This document shows positions 1 through 13,100 of a stretch of 64,000 nt of DNA, piece after piece; the first letter of the stretch is position 1; every line of letters begins with the position of its first letter. Under the pieces are notes generated by a model. It worked only from the letters and a program-made list of their open reading frames with translations, searched no databases and was not told the origin of the DNA. The translations under genes and the position numbers were made by a program. The DNA is from Lamellibrachia satsuma (lineage: Eukaryota > Annelida > Polychaeta > Sabellida > Siboglinidae). Location: assembly GCA_033239005.1 (NCBI GenBank), contig BSQZ01000070.1:1616617-1680616 (forward strand), read 5' to 3'.

Positions 1-1026
1 TCTAAATAATAAAGTATGGTAATGATCGTATCAAAGTATTGCATTGACCGATAAACCGCTATTACAAAAAACACGGCGGATACACGTTGTGCAGTCGGTC
101 ACGGTTAGCAATCTGTCACGCTTTCGTGAGCATTACCTGGAAAACAAATCTTACGCAATGAACTCCAAAACGTCCAGCTAGGCGATGCCTTCGTCTTCGC
201 TCTCTTTGAAGAACATGGAATGCGACGCCGTCTGGTGTGTTATTGTTGGCGGAAGCCTTGGATGACGTGTCTGGTAAACGGATGCAAACGAGTACGTCGG
301 CCGTGTGCTCTATCTTCACTCACTCCGTTGTTACTGACACACATGTTGCGCAATTGAAATTACGCAATGGCACAATCGCGCCGATTGTCATATCCAGTAG
401 TACTCTTCCTCTGAACCATTTGTACGCGTACTTCGGACAGATTTCGCTGGTGACAAAATGCCACATTTCTTGACCTACTGGCAACGCATGCCGCCTTCTC
501 GTGTGATGTCTCTCAACGATGTTACTGATGGAAGAATAACACTGTAGTGTTTGGGTAGCGATATTTGTTGGCGATGTACCGTGCTCGTTGTTGTTGCTAT
601 AGTGACGGGTTCTTGGGTTGCTCTTCTTTACTTCCATGCATCTTTTTATGTCCGTCTACCTGCTTGAGACTTGTATGTGTGTATGTGTGCCTGTTTTCTC
701 ACTCTGCGCCGTCATCATTCATCGTGAACTTTCCGTTACGCGCAGACTTGAAACTTGAAGTGAATGGTTCTCCTATATTATTTGCCGTGCTGTATTAGGA
801 AATATAAAATTGTCTGCAGCTCAATCTCATCGTTCCAATCGAATAGTTTCTTGTGTGACGTGCGATGATTAACTGTAACGTCATGCTATGCATATAGCTG
901 TCGAGTTAAGTCATGCAAGAAATGGAAGAGCAATGTTGGACCGAAGTGCCGAAATCAGGCGGAGAGGCTTATATCATTACAACGGTCGCAGGGACAATAC
1001 AGTGTCATCGTCTTTCTTCTTTACAG
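1..1026. other. Presumed intron of gene A upstream of first visible exon
   Basis: No exon is recognisable here on either strand. By analogy with gene B, the last exon of the preceding propeller would end in phase 1 somewhere upstream of 1027, but no matching YWTD-like segment was found, so it is probably outside the window. Short ORFs here have no recognisable domain. Confidence 0.5.
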
Positions 1027-1137
1027 ATTGTGATGACAAAGAATGTGAACAACTCTGTCTCAACACCGGACACGGCAAAGGGGTCTGCGCATGCGTAGAA
1101 GGGTACTACCTCGACACAGATGGAACATCATGCATAG
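1027..1137 (+). CDS. Gene A exon: EGF-like module 1
   Basis: The exon is 111 nt, phase 1 at both ends. It encodes a six-cysteine EGF module of the propeller-associated type (CDDKECEQLC, then CAC, ending TSC). The acceptor is TTTACAG and the donor GTAAGT. It corresponds to exon 7 of gene B (114 nt). Confidence 0.9.
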
Positions 1138-4100
1138 GTAAGTCTACATTGTTATCTCATGTTAGATAACGTCAGTGCCGGAACGGTATTTACGTTCACT
1201 AGTAATGTCAACTTACAGGATAGTTACAGTCGTCACAGTGCCAAAAGTAAACGATGTTCAGCTTAATATCGATGTTTATCTTATGTAAAATTAACATTAA
1301 TGATTTCTAGTAACACCACACTATATAGATTCTTTGGCAGCAAGCAATGTATTAATGCGTGTATTTTATTATGCATATATGCAATTACCTTAATGTTCGA
1401 AAACTGGATTCACAAGTATGTTTCTATGGTGGACACCTATATAAAATGTCAACTTCCCCGTTAACAGAGAGCAAGCCTCGCTATATCTATAGTGTGGGCG
1501 ACGCCATCTTGTCGGCTGACGTCACGATCGATGACCGGATACCGCGCTTGACGAACGAGCGTCGCGTCATTGACAAGGTGAACAAGGTCCAGGCCCTCGG
1601 CTTTCATTTCGACAACCATCTACTGTACTTCTCCGACACGGACCGTGACGTCATCTATCGGGGAGACCCGGATGTCGGCAAGTGGACCGAACATACGGTC
1701 GGCACCCGGCAAGTCGAAGGTGGGTGGGTGACAGCGGGTTACAGGGTCGGGTGATCTGAGGAGATGTGTACTGGAAAATAGTTATATACGTACACGACAA
1801 GAAGGAAAAAACTGAAGCTTTTTGATACTGATCACATAATAAGTTAATTGTACCAACATGATCATCATAATGTTCATCGTCACGATGATAATGATGATGA
1901 TGATGATGATCGTCATCATCATCATTATCATCATCACCGTCACCATAATGATCATCATAAATGTAATGAGTATTGTGACGATGATGACGACGCTAATAGT
2001 ATATGGTGACGATGATAACGTTGATGTTGATTACGACAGTGTCGATGATGATGATGATGGTGGTGATGATGATGATGGTGATAATGATGATGATGATGAT
2101 GACGAAGACGGTGTTGACAATGTTGTCGATGGCCACAATTAAAGTCGACGTCGTGTTCGTCCACACAACGTTTCCTATGGTCGCCTCTGCTATATCTGCT
2201 ACGCTCACAGCCGTCACTACAGGTTCCACTACAACAATAGCTGTCACCAATGTCATCGTCACTGTCACCGCTACTGTCACACTACATGTCCCACATGTCG
2301 CTGTCTTTGTCGCTGCCGCTATCATCATTATCGATACACGGCCTGTTGCGTGTTCAGGTGTCTCCGTCGACTGGGTCAGCGGCAACGTGTACTGGACGGA
2401 CGCGACACTGGAACACATCATGGTGTCGCGTCTGGACGGCCGCTACCACCGGATACTGCTGTCCAGCGCCGGCCAACCGAAGGGTGTGTCCGCCGACCCC
2501 ACCAACAGGTCAGTGACCTCGGCTGTAATGAAAATGGGGAAAACAGAATCAGCCGTTTGGTAGAATAAAATACAATGGCTGTGAACGGAATCATTCAATG
2601 TTCCAGCCTTATTAGGTTGCACTGCTTAAATGACTAAGTCGCTTAACATGTGCGCACACAACCCTGACCGTTTGACCACTATTCCACCCAAGACACTCTT
2701 CCACCCAATACACGCCAAGACAAGTTTTTTTTTTTAATTCACGCATTTTGTACAGTCGGACTTTATGGTCAATTATGTGTTCCATCGGAATATGCAGCAT
2801 TTCACGAAACGCTAACTTTCACTACTATGTGTAACGTATGCTGTCACATGTGTAAAGCATGCAGCAATATTTGGACAACTGATGTGTTCTTTTACAAACT
2901 TCCTCTCCATTATGCTGCTATTGTATTGGTAAGCCTGAGTATGAATCGAACCGAGATGATTGTAATTTGTGTTTTTTTTTTGTCGTACTACCGGATCTTA
3001 CACCACTGCTACAACAACTAGTAAAGGAGATGCGGTCGTTGCCGCTACTGCTGCTCGGTAGCGCGCTCTGGCGTTAGATGCGTGTATGTTGTGGTTTTCA
3101 TAATGTTGAAAGGTGGCGCCACAACACGGCATCTTCGGGTGCAACAGGGGCCGCGCACAACTATCGATGTTTACCTAGTTGTACAAAGTTGTACAAAGTT
3201 GTACAAAGTTGTACAAAGTTGTATAAAGCGTACTAATTCTCCCCCTACCCGAATAATGAAAAACGTTGATGATTAACCAGATTGAGAAAACATATCGATG
3301 TAACAATATTATGACACAGGGTTGGCCCTCGTTTACAGGACATACAACAGTAACCATCAACATATATTTACAAACATTTATCTCCAATAATTATGTTAAA
3401 GCTTCGTATTTCTCAAACAACTCCATGATGTTATGTGGGTAATGTTTTCCATGAACACATGGTGTCATATTGATACTTGTTTTCAATAACCGCTAAATGC
3501 GGTCAACGACCTTACGCTATGTAGACACATGACACATGAACTCGCGATAAACGATCGTTTTGTGAGCTGTGTTCAAATGTACAATGCCTGGTTGTTTGCG
3601 CGATGCTATCGTGTTGCCTCCTATAAGTTTGTGCCCAATGTGCGTGGGCGTTTGTTATATGGTCTGCTGGTGGTGTGTGAAGTTATAGCTAGAAAAACAG
3701 CGAGAGAGAGAGAGCGAAAGAGAATTGTCAATAAGTACGGGTCTATATATAAATGTATACAAGAATAAGCTGCAAATGTTATTATAATGTTCGGCATATC
3801 CATCGTGACCAGAATCACGTTGCTACCTTAGTTGAATAGCACAGGAACTTAACATGTCGATAATCCTGTATTGAATGGCAGTCGAAGCCGAAATAAACCA
3901 TTTTATATTAGGCCACACTAAACAAATCAGAAATATTTATTCAGAGCAAATTCGTAAATTTTATCGAAAAAACAGTTATCTTTTTGCAAATGAAAACGTG
4001 ATTCATCCAGTAAAACACAACTTACTAGAGTTTTGTACAATTTAAATGTTAACTTAGTTTAATTTTACTGAACCCAAATTAATAATGCTGCAACTTGTTA

Positions 4101-7100
4101 GGGAAATGGCGTCCAACCATGTAGAAGTCTGAAGGGGATGCACACGCAGGCCGGAAACCCAATACATTGGTCGCTTGACCATTACAATCCACTGAATGTT
4201 TAATGCGTTCATTTACCGTTAGATGGCTCTTCTGGAGCGAAAGGACGAAGGGTGAAATACGGCGCTCGAGAATGGACGGTAGCGACTCTATCACGCTCAT
4301 CAAGGACGACCTCACGTCTCCGCAAGGACTGGTGGTCGACCCGAGAATGAAAAGGTATATTTCCTAAATAACGTGAAAAATAAATTGTAAATCATGACCA
4401 CTCACTACTTGATAACAGTCCCGGTGCTTGCATGTAAATTGTTGTTATGAAAATAGCCCATGAGTGTAGATTATACTGGCTACGTTATATTCATATTTAA
4501 GCGTGGTTTATAATCCTTACTACAATGCTCTTCATGAATGTCCATTGTAGCACAGACGTTGTATCCTGTATTTCACGTTGTGTTCACTACATGCTATATG
4601 GCTCATGTCTGTCAACATTTTCGAAGTCGTACTCTGTGCAGCACGCGACTTTAAAAATGTGAATATGATTGAACACATAAACTAAACATTATCTTCATTC
4701 TACGAGCACAAAAAGCATGTTTACACATCTATTTACATATCGTGATACAAAACAAAATAGACATTATCAGGTAGAACATACGTTTTTTAGTACAACTCGT
4801 AAACTAGATGGAACCAGTTCATATTATCAGTGCGGATGTATTTGGTAAAATACAGCGATAAAATACGCAATTAACCCTTTTGAAGCGATCACGTTTTATG
4901 TGGAAATATTTTTTTCCAGCGACGGCGTATATAAACATTAGAGAGGCGGTGACTTTTAAAAGTCCTTCAGCGCCAGTAGAAATGCAATACAATATGTTGT
5001 GGATATACCCGACAATTGTAGTAATGTTGATTGCCACCACTCACGAATTGGCGGTGTCTTTGCATTTTGTAGGTTGTATTGGGTGAACACAGACGCAACG
5101 AAACTCGAGTACACGGATTTCGATGGCAAGCACCGAGCCGTGGCCATTAAGGCAACCGGCAGTAGTCTTTACGATGTCACAGTCTTCCAGGTAAGATGAT
5201 TCCGCGCTCTATAATTGGCTTTCCAGTTGCACGCAATGCATTGTTAAAACGCCCACTGCTCTGGCATCTTGCTAACGTCCGGGTCTTCGTAAGGTGATTT
5301 ACTGATAGCATCATTTCCCACAAGGGTGTTTGCTCGTTTGGAACGTAACCATTACAGTGGTATCTTCTTCCTATTTAATTTCCAGTCGTTCCTTCTAAGT
5401 ATTTTGTTCTTTTATTCTTAGCGTTGTGCCGCCCACTTTACAAAAAAAATACTACGTGTGTGCTAGTGTAAGTTTAGCAGACTACTATTCAATTTTCAGT
5501 GAGGCCGATTAAAGTAACAATATATTCCTGTTAAATGATTAACCCGGTACTATAATGATGACACATTACATCGACCCCAGTTAGGACTTTCAAAGTGTCC
5601 CCGCATGTAGTAATTATTTAAATAACACGCTGTTCCCAGGAATATGCCACGTGGACGGACGGGAAGAATGGGATACGTGTGGGATTGGGCACAACCGGGG
5701 AAGTAATGAACAAGAGCGTCTTCACCAACTCCTCCGTCTCCCAGGCGTATGACGTCGTCACGTACGACCCGTACCTGCAGCCAAGGACGACAAGTAGGTC
5801 AAGCTACAGTGGTGCCACATAGTGTTTAAATATAATATAACGATTGGCATCTGCTACCTGGCGACTAAGCGACACACGATATCCGTGATGTAATAAATAT
5901 CTAACTTCATTTAAAGATTAATATAAAAGTGGCTTTGCTACATAGAAATGTTCGTAGACATACAAATGAACTTACATGATTTCACATTGTGTCATACAAA
6001 TAGTATTTTAAATAGCACACAGGCTTGCTCACGATTATAAATATGCAGTGCAACTTAATGTAATTATTACGTTTAAGATTTGTTAGTATATCTATATTAT
6101 TTACTAGCTATTGTGACATTATGCTGCTTTCGGTTGCAATGATACATATGACTTGCAGTAGTCATGGTAACAACAATGCACGCCGCCCACATGTTCTAAA
6201 CATACGTTATGTTCTAAACATACGTTATGTTCCAGGCGTCTGTAATGGAGACTCCGGTTGCGAACAGCTATGCTTTCCAGCCACCACGGGGCACACATGT
6301 AGATGTGCAATCGGCTTCACATTAAATGCAGACGGAAAATCATGCGATTCAGGTACGGCATTACGGACACACTGTGGTCGGCTGTTATCCTCGTTTCTGA
6401 AGTAGGCGACTAATAGTTCCCTGTGCTTCCTGCGCGTGTTTCCCTACGATTCAGGTACGGCATTACGGACACACTGTGGTCGGCTGTTATCGTCGTTTCT
6501 GAAGTAAGCGACTAATAGTTCCCTGTGCTTCCTGCGCGTGTTTCCCTACGCAGTTTGTGAATCCGTGTTTATTTGGTATTATGTCTCCAGTTTATTTTTA
6601 ATCATTGCAAACACACGACCTGTTATTTATCCGATTATGTCAATGCAACCATCTCTTTGTGTTGATTACATTTATTTTGAAATAATATAGGTCTAATAAA
6701 TGTTCTCCAGCCATTTATTTCTTGGTCGTCCTCTAGGTAATTTGCCATCCACATTTGTATCCATTGTCAACTGTATGATGTGACCACGTGGTCTCCTTCT
6801 GACATGACCAAACAATCTCAACTGGTTGTATCTGATAACATTGACCAAGAGAGCAGGTACTTTCATTTTCTTACATGGATCTTCATTTCTGGGTGTCTAG
6901 TTTCGTTACACCGTTGATCGCTCGAACCGCTTTCAGTTGATAAATTATTTTTGTTTTTAGACGTGACGGACCAATTCTTCGTGTTGTTTCCCGACCCGTA
7001 CCACAAGCAGGTGTACCAGCTGAGCATAACAGCCACGAAAGGACAACCGAACGGCGTCAAGCTCCCCCTGGCGGCCTTCCCCGTCAGCGTCGACTACGAC

Positions 7101-10100
7101 CGGGTGTTGGCCATGTTCTACTGGCTCGACAGAGGAGCAGGGCAGATCAAGATGTCCTCTGCGCACGGCACGCACGAGAAGGTCTTACTTCGGGTTTCAG
7201 ACGGTAGGTGGCCATACTTATGTGTCGTAGTTGCTAGATAATGTTGAATTCCCGATTAAAAGTCGGCAGATAACTGATGTCCCGATTACCTGTTTTATTG
7301 CCGCTCCTTTCTCGTATACTTTCTTACTTACCTTTAATTCTATGCTGGAACGTGCTAGTCGGCATGCTTGTTTGTCTGATCTTCCAATGTTTACTTACAT
7401 AGTATTCTAATGTTTACTCACACAATCTTCTAATGTTTACTTTCTTCTAATGCTTACTTACCCAGTCTTCTAATGTTTACTTACATAGTCTTCTATCGTT
7501 TACTTCCATAGTCTTCTTATGTTTACTTACCCAGTCTTCTAATGTTTCTTACCTAGTCTTCTAATGTTTACTTACCTAGTCTTCTAACGTTTACTTCCCT
7601 AGTCTGCTTATGCTAACATCCCCATTCTTCTAATATTTACTTACCTTGTCTTTTAATGTTTACTTACTAAGTCTTCTAATGTTTATTTCCCTACTCTTGT
7701 AATGTATATTTCACTAGTCTTCTAACGTTTACTTCCCTACTCTTGTAATGTTTATTTCACTAGTCTTCTAACGTTTACTTCCCTACTCTTGTAATGTTTA
7801 TTTCACTAGTCTTCTAACGTTTACTTCCCTACTCTTGTAATGTATATTTCACTAGTCTTCTAATGTTTACTTCCCTACTCTTGTAATGTTTATTTCACTA
7901 GTCTTCTAATGTTTACTTCCCTACTCTTGTAATGTTTATTTCAATAGTCTTCTAACGTTTACTTCCCTAGTCTTCTTATGTTTACTTACCCAGTCTTCTA
8001 ATATTTACTTACCTTGTCTTTTAATGTTTACTTACTTAGTCTTTTAATGTTTACTTACTTAGTCTTGTAATGTTTACTTCCCTACTCTTGTAATGTATAT
8101 TTAACTAGTCTTCTAACGATTACTTCCCTACTCTTGTAATATTTATTTCGCTAGTCTTCTAACGTTTACTACCGTGTTCATCAGCCTTATATTCATCTAT
8201 TTCTCTGTTCTATTTTTCTGTTCTACTTCTCTGTTCTTCTCACATTCGTTGTTTTCTTACACGAGTTTTATGTTCTCTTATATAAAACGCCTGTTTGTCT
8301 CCGTAGACATGTATCCGCAGAGAATCTCCGTCAATCCGCTGACCAATCAGCTCTACTACACAGACTCCAAGAAGGGCGCAATCTTCCGGATCCCGCTGCT
8401 GGACGATAACAATGACCCAGAGTTAATCGTTTCCGGACTTTCACAGCCATTTGCCATCTTCGTAGACTACGATAACAGGTACGTTCTAACTGATGTGTTG
8501 TTACCGTAATCGTCCATATTAGCTGACACGACATGTACGTCGTCGGTGCTATTGCAAAACATTGCCAGTGACAGCGTCCTTTTAGTGACGGACTTAAAAG
8601 TTTTAACGGATCGTAAAAGAGAATTAGATCATGGAGCGATCGCTGTCTAAAAAGCCTGATCGAAAGGTACAGGTCGTCTTACAATTGTTCTCAGTGTAGA
8701 GGTACATGTGACCAGATTTCCGTATCATTTGTAGTCAGTCGTAAAGGTAATTGAAATGGAAACACTTACGAGTAGATCCACTATTGCTATTGTTACAAGT
8801 AGTAAACATGACCTATATTTTGTGATTTCCAGTTTGCTGTACTGGAGCTCTCTGGAGCCATCGGGGAAGATCGAAGTGTCGAAGCTGGACGGGAAGGACA
8901 GACGGGTTGTTGTCAACGATACGATGGAACCCACGGGTATTGCCGTGCAACACGGAGGTAAGTTAACATTATACTTCAAAAAGGCTACATAATTATTTAA
9001 TTAATTAAAAAAAAAATCAGGTACTTTGTCCAAAGAAGTATTTAAGTAATTGATCTTGATGTCGGTCTGTAGTGCCACGTAGGATGGATTCGTCGTAAGT
9101 CTTTGCAAGTTTCGGGGGGTGAATTTACTCTCACCTGTCATGAAATTGTCCATGAATCTCCGGTATTCCAGTCATGAATAAGACTGTATCCGTGTCCTAG
9201 TCAAACCTCTATTTCCGGAGAAAAGTGGCCATTTGTGATCCTTACTTCGACTATTTTGTAAGCATTTTATAATAAAATTTTCCAACCGTTCCCGTGGCAA
9301 CATCTTCTGAGTCCCTGGTTAGAATTTCGACCTCTTTTGTCTGCCCAAATCTATTCCTAGAATTTTCCTCTTCGGTGCCCGCAGTGTAGACCTATTTATA
9401 AATAGCTGGTGAAGGTGCCCGACTTCCTTAATAATCAATTTAACTGCGTCTAATTCTGCGCACCTTTGTCGTAACATGAAATAAAAAAATATATTATACT
9501 GTCGATTGAAACTACGTCCTTTCTGCCAATAATAAACACACACGATACATGTTTTTTATAAAAGAAAGTTAATTTATAACTAAAAAAAGCCGTATACATT
9601 TTACGTACTACCAGTGGAGCCCCCCGGTGGACAACCTGTGTAAATTCGTTACAGAAAATTTATTTCGGAGCTCGTGTGATTTTAAGATCGCAAACCCTGA
9701 TTTTGTTTGTGATGCACTTCATTAGTTTTGTGTAGGTATACAGAGATAACTAATAAATTAACATTTCGGCCAACTTCTACTGAAATGAGACATTACTCAT
9801 TGAAGGAAAAATGTGCCCTTTGATAACAGTTTTGCACATTTTGCAGCTGACGTAGCTGTTACTATGTCAGACATTTCAAAATTATGCACTTTTGGTAGAG
9901 ATTATGTTATTCCTTGTTGGTAAAAATTCGGCTAAAATGTGGTTTTACCGCGACTTAGTTAAATGCTTAACAAAATTAATGTTACCATTTTTGTAATGTG
10001 AGTTTGACTTATTATGCTTTATATAATATGAACAAATCAAATTGCAACATACCTGCATTTTTTTTATTTGAATAGTAAATCAATCTCGTGTTGTCACTGA

Positions 10101-13100
10101 TTATGATCAGAGTACACTATTTTGCAAATTTTGTGTCAGCTATTTCAAGAATGTGTACGGGACTCCCTAAGTTTGTTTGAAGTGTGGGGCTTTTGTGGTC
10201 TAATGGATTTCAAACAACCTTTTAAAATTTAAAGTTTAATTACTTAAATTTTTGCGTAATCGGCCGCCTTAAGCGCGCTATGAATTATGGGAATCCATAT
10301 TGACCAGCTGGTGTTTACTGGCTAAACACAACATGGCTTCCATGTAGTAAGAAGTAGTATGAATTCGTGTATGTTTCTAGGTGGAATGCTGTATTACGGA
10401 GATCGGCAACAGCGCCGCGTTGTGGCAGTGAACGTTACTACAGGAAAGAGTGACATTGTTTTCAACGGGACTGACGAAGAAATATACGCACTTGCAGCCA
10501 CCGATAATTACATATATTTCACAGCATGGAACAAAAAGTTAGTATTACGATGCACATAAAGATACAAGATAATGTATGCGTGTGGGTTTAGAGTGGATAT
10601 ACAAAATAATATTGACTAAATCTAAAGCGTTGATATTGTATAACTTTTAGACCGAAGACTATATAGATGACAAAAACTCCTTTGAGAACAATGAAACTCT
10701 GTAAACTGGTATTTGAAAAATAATTTCTCTCTGCAAAATCCACTGTTGTGACGCATCGCTCACGGATTGTGGATTTTTATTTCGATTGACCGCTAGATGG
10801 TAGCACGGTCAGGACGTTCGAGAAATATGTGTCGCTATCTAGCAGCATATCTAAAGTTTTTCAGTCTATTCCTCAAACACCACTCATAGCATAAGCTAAA
10901 TCAATCCAATACGAATGAGTTTGCATTTAAAATCACCCACATGTTTAGATGCAGTGTGCCGTCTGCTAAGTCGTCCTCGACGTGGCAATGCAATTAGACC
11001 ATCGACATTCCATGCGGGACCTTTCACATGTTTGTGCAATGTTCTTCCACGTGTCTGGCCAATTTCTTGCCGTCAGTTGCGGTTCAGTTCACACAATCTT
11101 CCCGCAGTTGCTTGGCTCTTATTGACGAGGGGTTAACTTGTGACAGGGCGGGATCATGTTCCATGGAATGCGGCTTCCTGCTTGTTTTCGACAAAGTTTA
11201 TAACTAAATTTATGCATACACGTTATGAGACAAGCTAAATTTGACCGAGGGTCGCCGCGTGCTAATTGTATTCTGATGTCCCAAGCTGTCCCAAGCTGTC
11301 CCAAGTCCCAAATCTGATGTCTGTTTGGCATCTCAAAAGTAGGATTCTCTAAACTTGGAATGTGCCTACAAGGATGATTATTTTATTTTCAGGGCTGTGT
11401 ACAGACTTGACATAAACAATGACAACAACGTGACAGTGGTGAGCGAGCTGATCTTCGCTAGGCTGACTGACATCCGGGTATTTGAGAAAAGGCTTCCTTT
11501 GAGTCGTAAGTTGGCTGATTCGTTTGTTGTTGTTTATCGAACGTTGTCTGCCGCATCATTCGCCCCCTTTTACGATGAAAGGAACACGATGAAGAACTTT
11601 CTTTAAAATATGATATGGGGTTAGAATACGGCGCAAAGTCAAGAAAATAAGATAACGGAAAGGATAGCCCAGAGCAAAGAATCGCGACATAATGTGCGTG
11701 CGTGCGTGCGTACGTGCGTGCCTGCACGCGCGCTAAAATGCTGTTATTATACTGTATCATTACATATGAAATAATTAAACGCCTGGGAATTTCAGTTTGA
11801 AACAAAATAGAAAAACATTATTTTGATGAAGAATTATACATTAATGACGATAGAGGCGATAATTGTGATAACGATGGATATTTTAATGAAGCTAATGGTT
11901 ATAATAACGTTAATTGTTATTTTGATGATGACGATGATGATGATGATGGTGATGATGATGACGATGATGATGCTGATGATGATGATGATGATGATACCAA
12001 CGACGATTATTATGTTGATCGTGGTGATGTTAAATGTTGACCTGTCTAACCTACGTGGCCGGTCATTCTCCTGCAGAAGTCCAATCGCCTCCTGGTCTCG
12101 ACATCTTCATCCTGATCGGCCTAATCCTGGCGGCTCTCTTCATGCTGCTCTTCCTGCTGCTGGCGGCGCTGCTGGCCGCCCGCCGCTGTCGCCGCACGCC
12201 CAAGCACCTGGAGGACGGCAACGACACGGCGACGACGTCGGCCAACTCGGACACGATCGACGGCCCGTCGGACGACTGGTCGGGCCTCGAGACTATCAAC
12301 CACGACATGTTCGAGCCGTTGCCCGAGTGCTCGCCGCCGATCACGACGTACGAGACTGTGATGGCGGCCACGGACGCCACGTGCCGCAACGGCGCCGTCG
12401 CGTCGAGCGGACTGGCGCCGCTTTCCGCGGACGTCACCGTGTCGGGTATCTCGGTGTCGCCGCCTGTCAGTCCGGCGCCTGCCGCGGGTGCCGCGGGTGC
12501 CGCGGGTGCTGCGGGTGCCGCGGGTGCCGATGGGAGCGCGGACACACCGGAAGTGCCAAGTGGATGTTCCGTTGGCAACACGAACTCTCCAGAAGTGAAC
12601 AGTGGTAGGACGGATTCGATGACGGTTCCACTTCCGATTCCGATTATCGTCAACTATTCCAAGTCACAAAACGGATCAGTGGCGCCGAACGGATCAGTGG
12701 CACTAAATGGATCAGCAGCTCCGACGGAGGCAGCTACCGATGCAGTTGGGGGCTCTGGGCCCAAGGCGACCGACCCTGCGCTGAAGGCAGACTTCGAACT
12801 ACCGGAAGACGTGCAGGTGGCGACGATCATCCAGCGCATCGTGAGTCGCCTGCGAGGCGGACTCGCCTCCATCCGATGGAACAATCCGGAGCGGCCGAGG
12901 ATCAACACGAGACCCGACGCCGAGTCGGACCACCACGCGGGCGGCCGCACCGCCAAGGACATGGCAAAACGGCGGCGAGCGTCAATGTTTCCGCCCGAGC
13001 CGGAATACGCCCCACCTGACCCGTCGGCCGGCCAGAAACCGCCGCAGAAGTCGAAGGGTAAAGGGTTCTACCCGTCAGCCCCCTACCGACAGCCACGGGG

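Noticed and set aside
702..798. A candidate gene A exon ending in GSPILFAVLY
   Set aside because: There is no matching donor, no YWTD-like pattern and no correspondence to gene B exon 6.
11823..12608. Plus-strand Met-rich ORF of 261 codons overlapping the gene A last exon
   Set aside because: It comes from the GAT microsatellite reading into the exon in a different frame from the one fixed by the splice phase.
12063..12653. Minus-strand ORF of 196 codons opposite the gene A tail
   Set aside because: A GC-rich shadow of the last exon, which has a supported frame, splice junction and stop.
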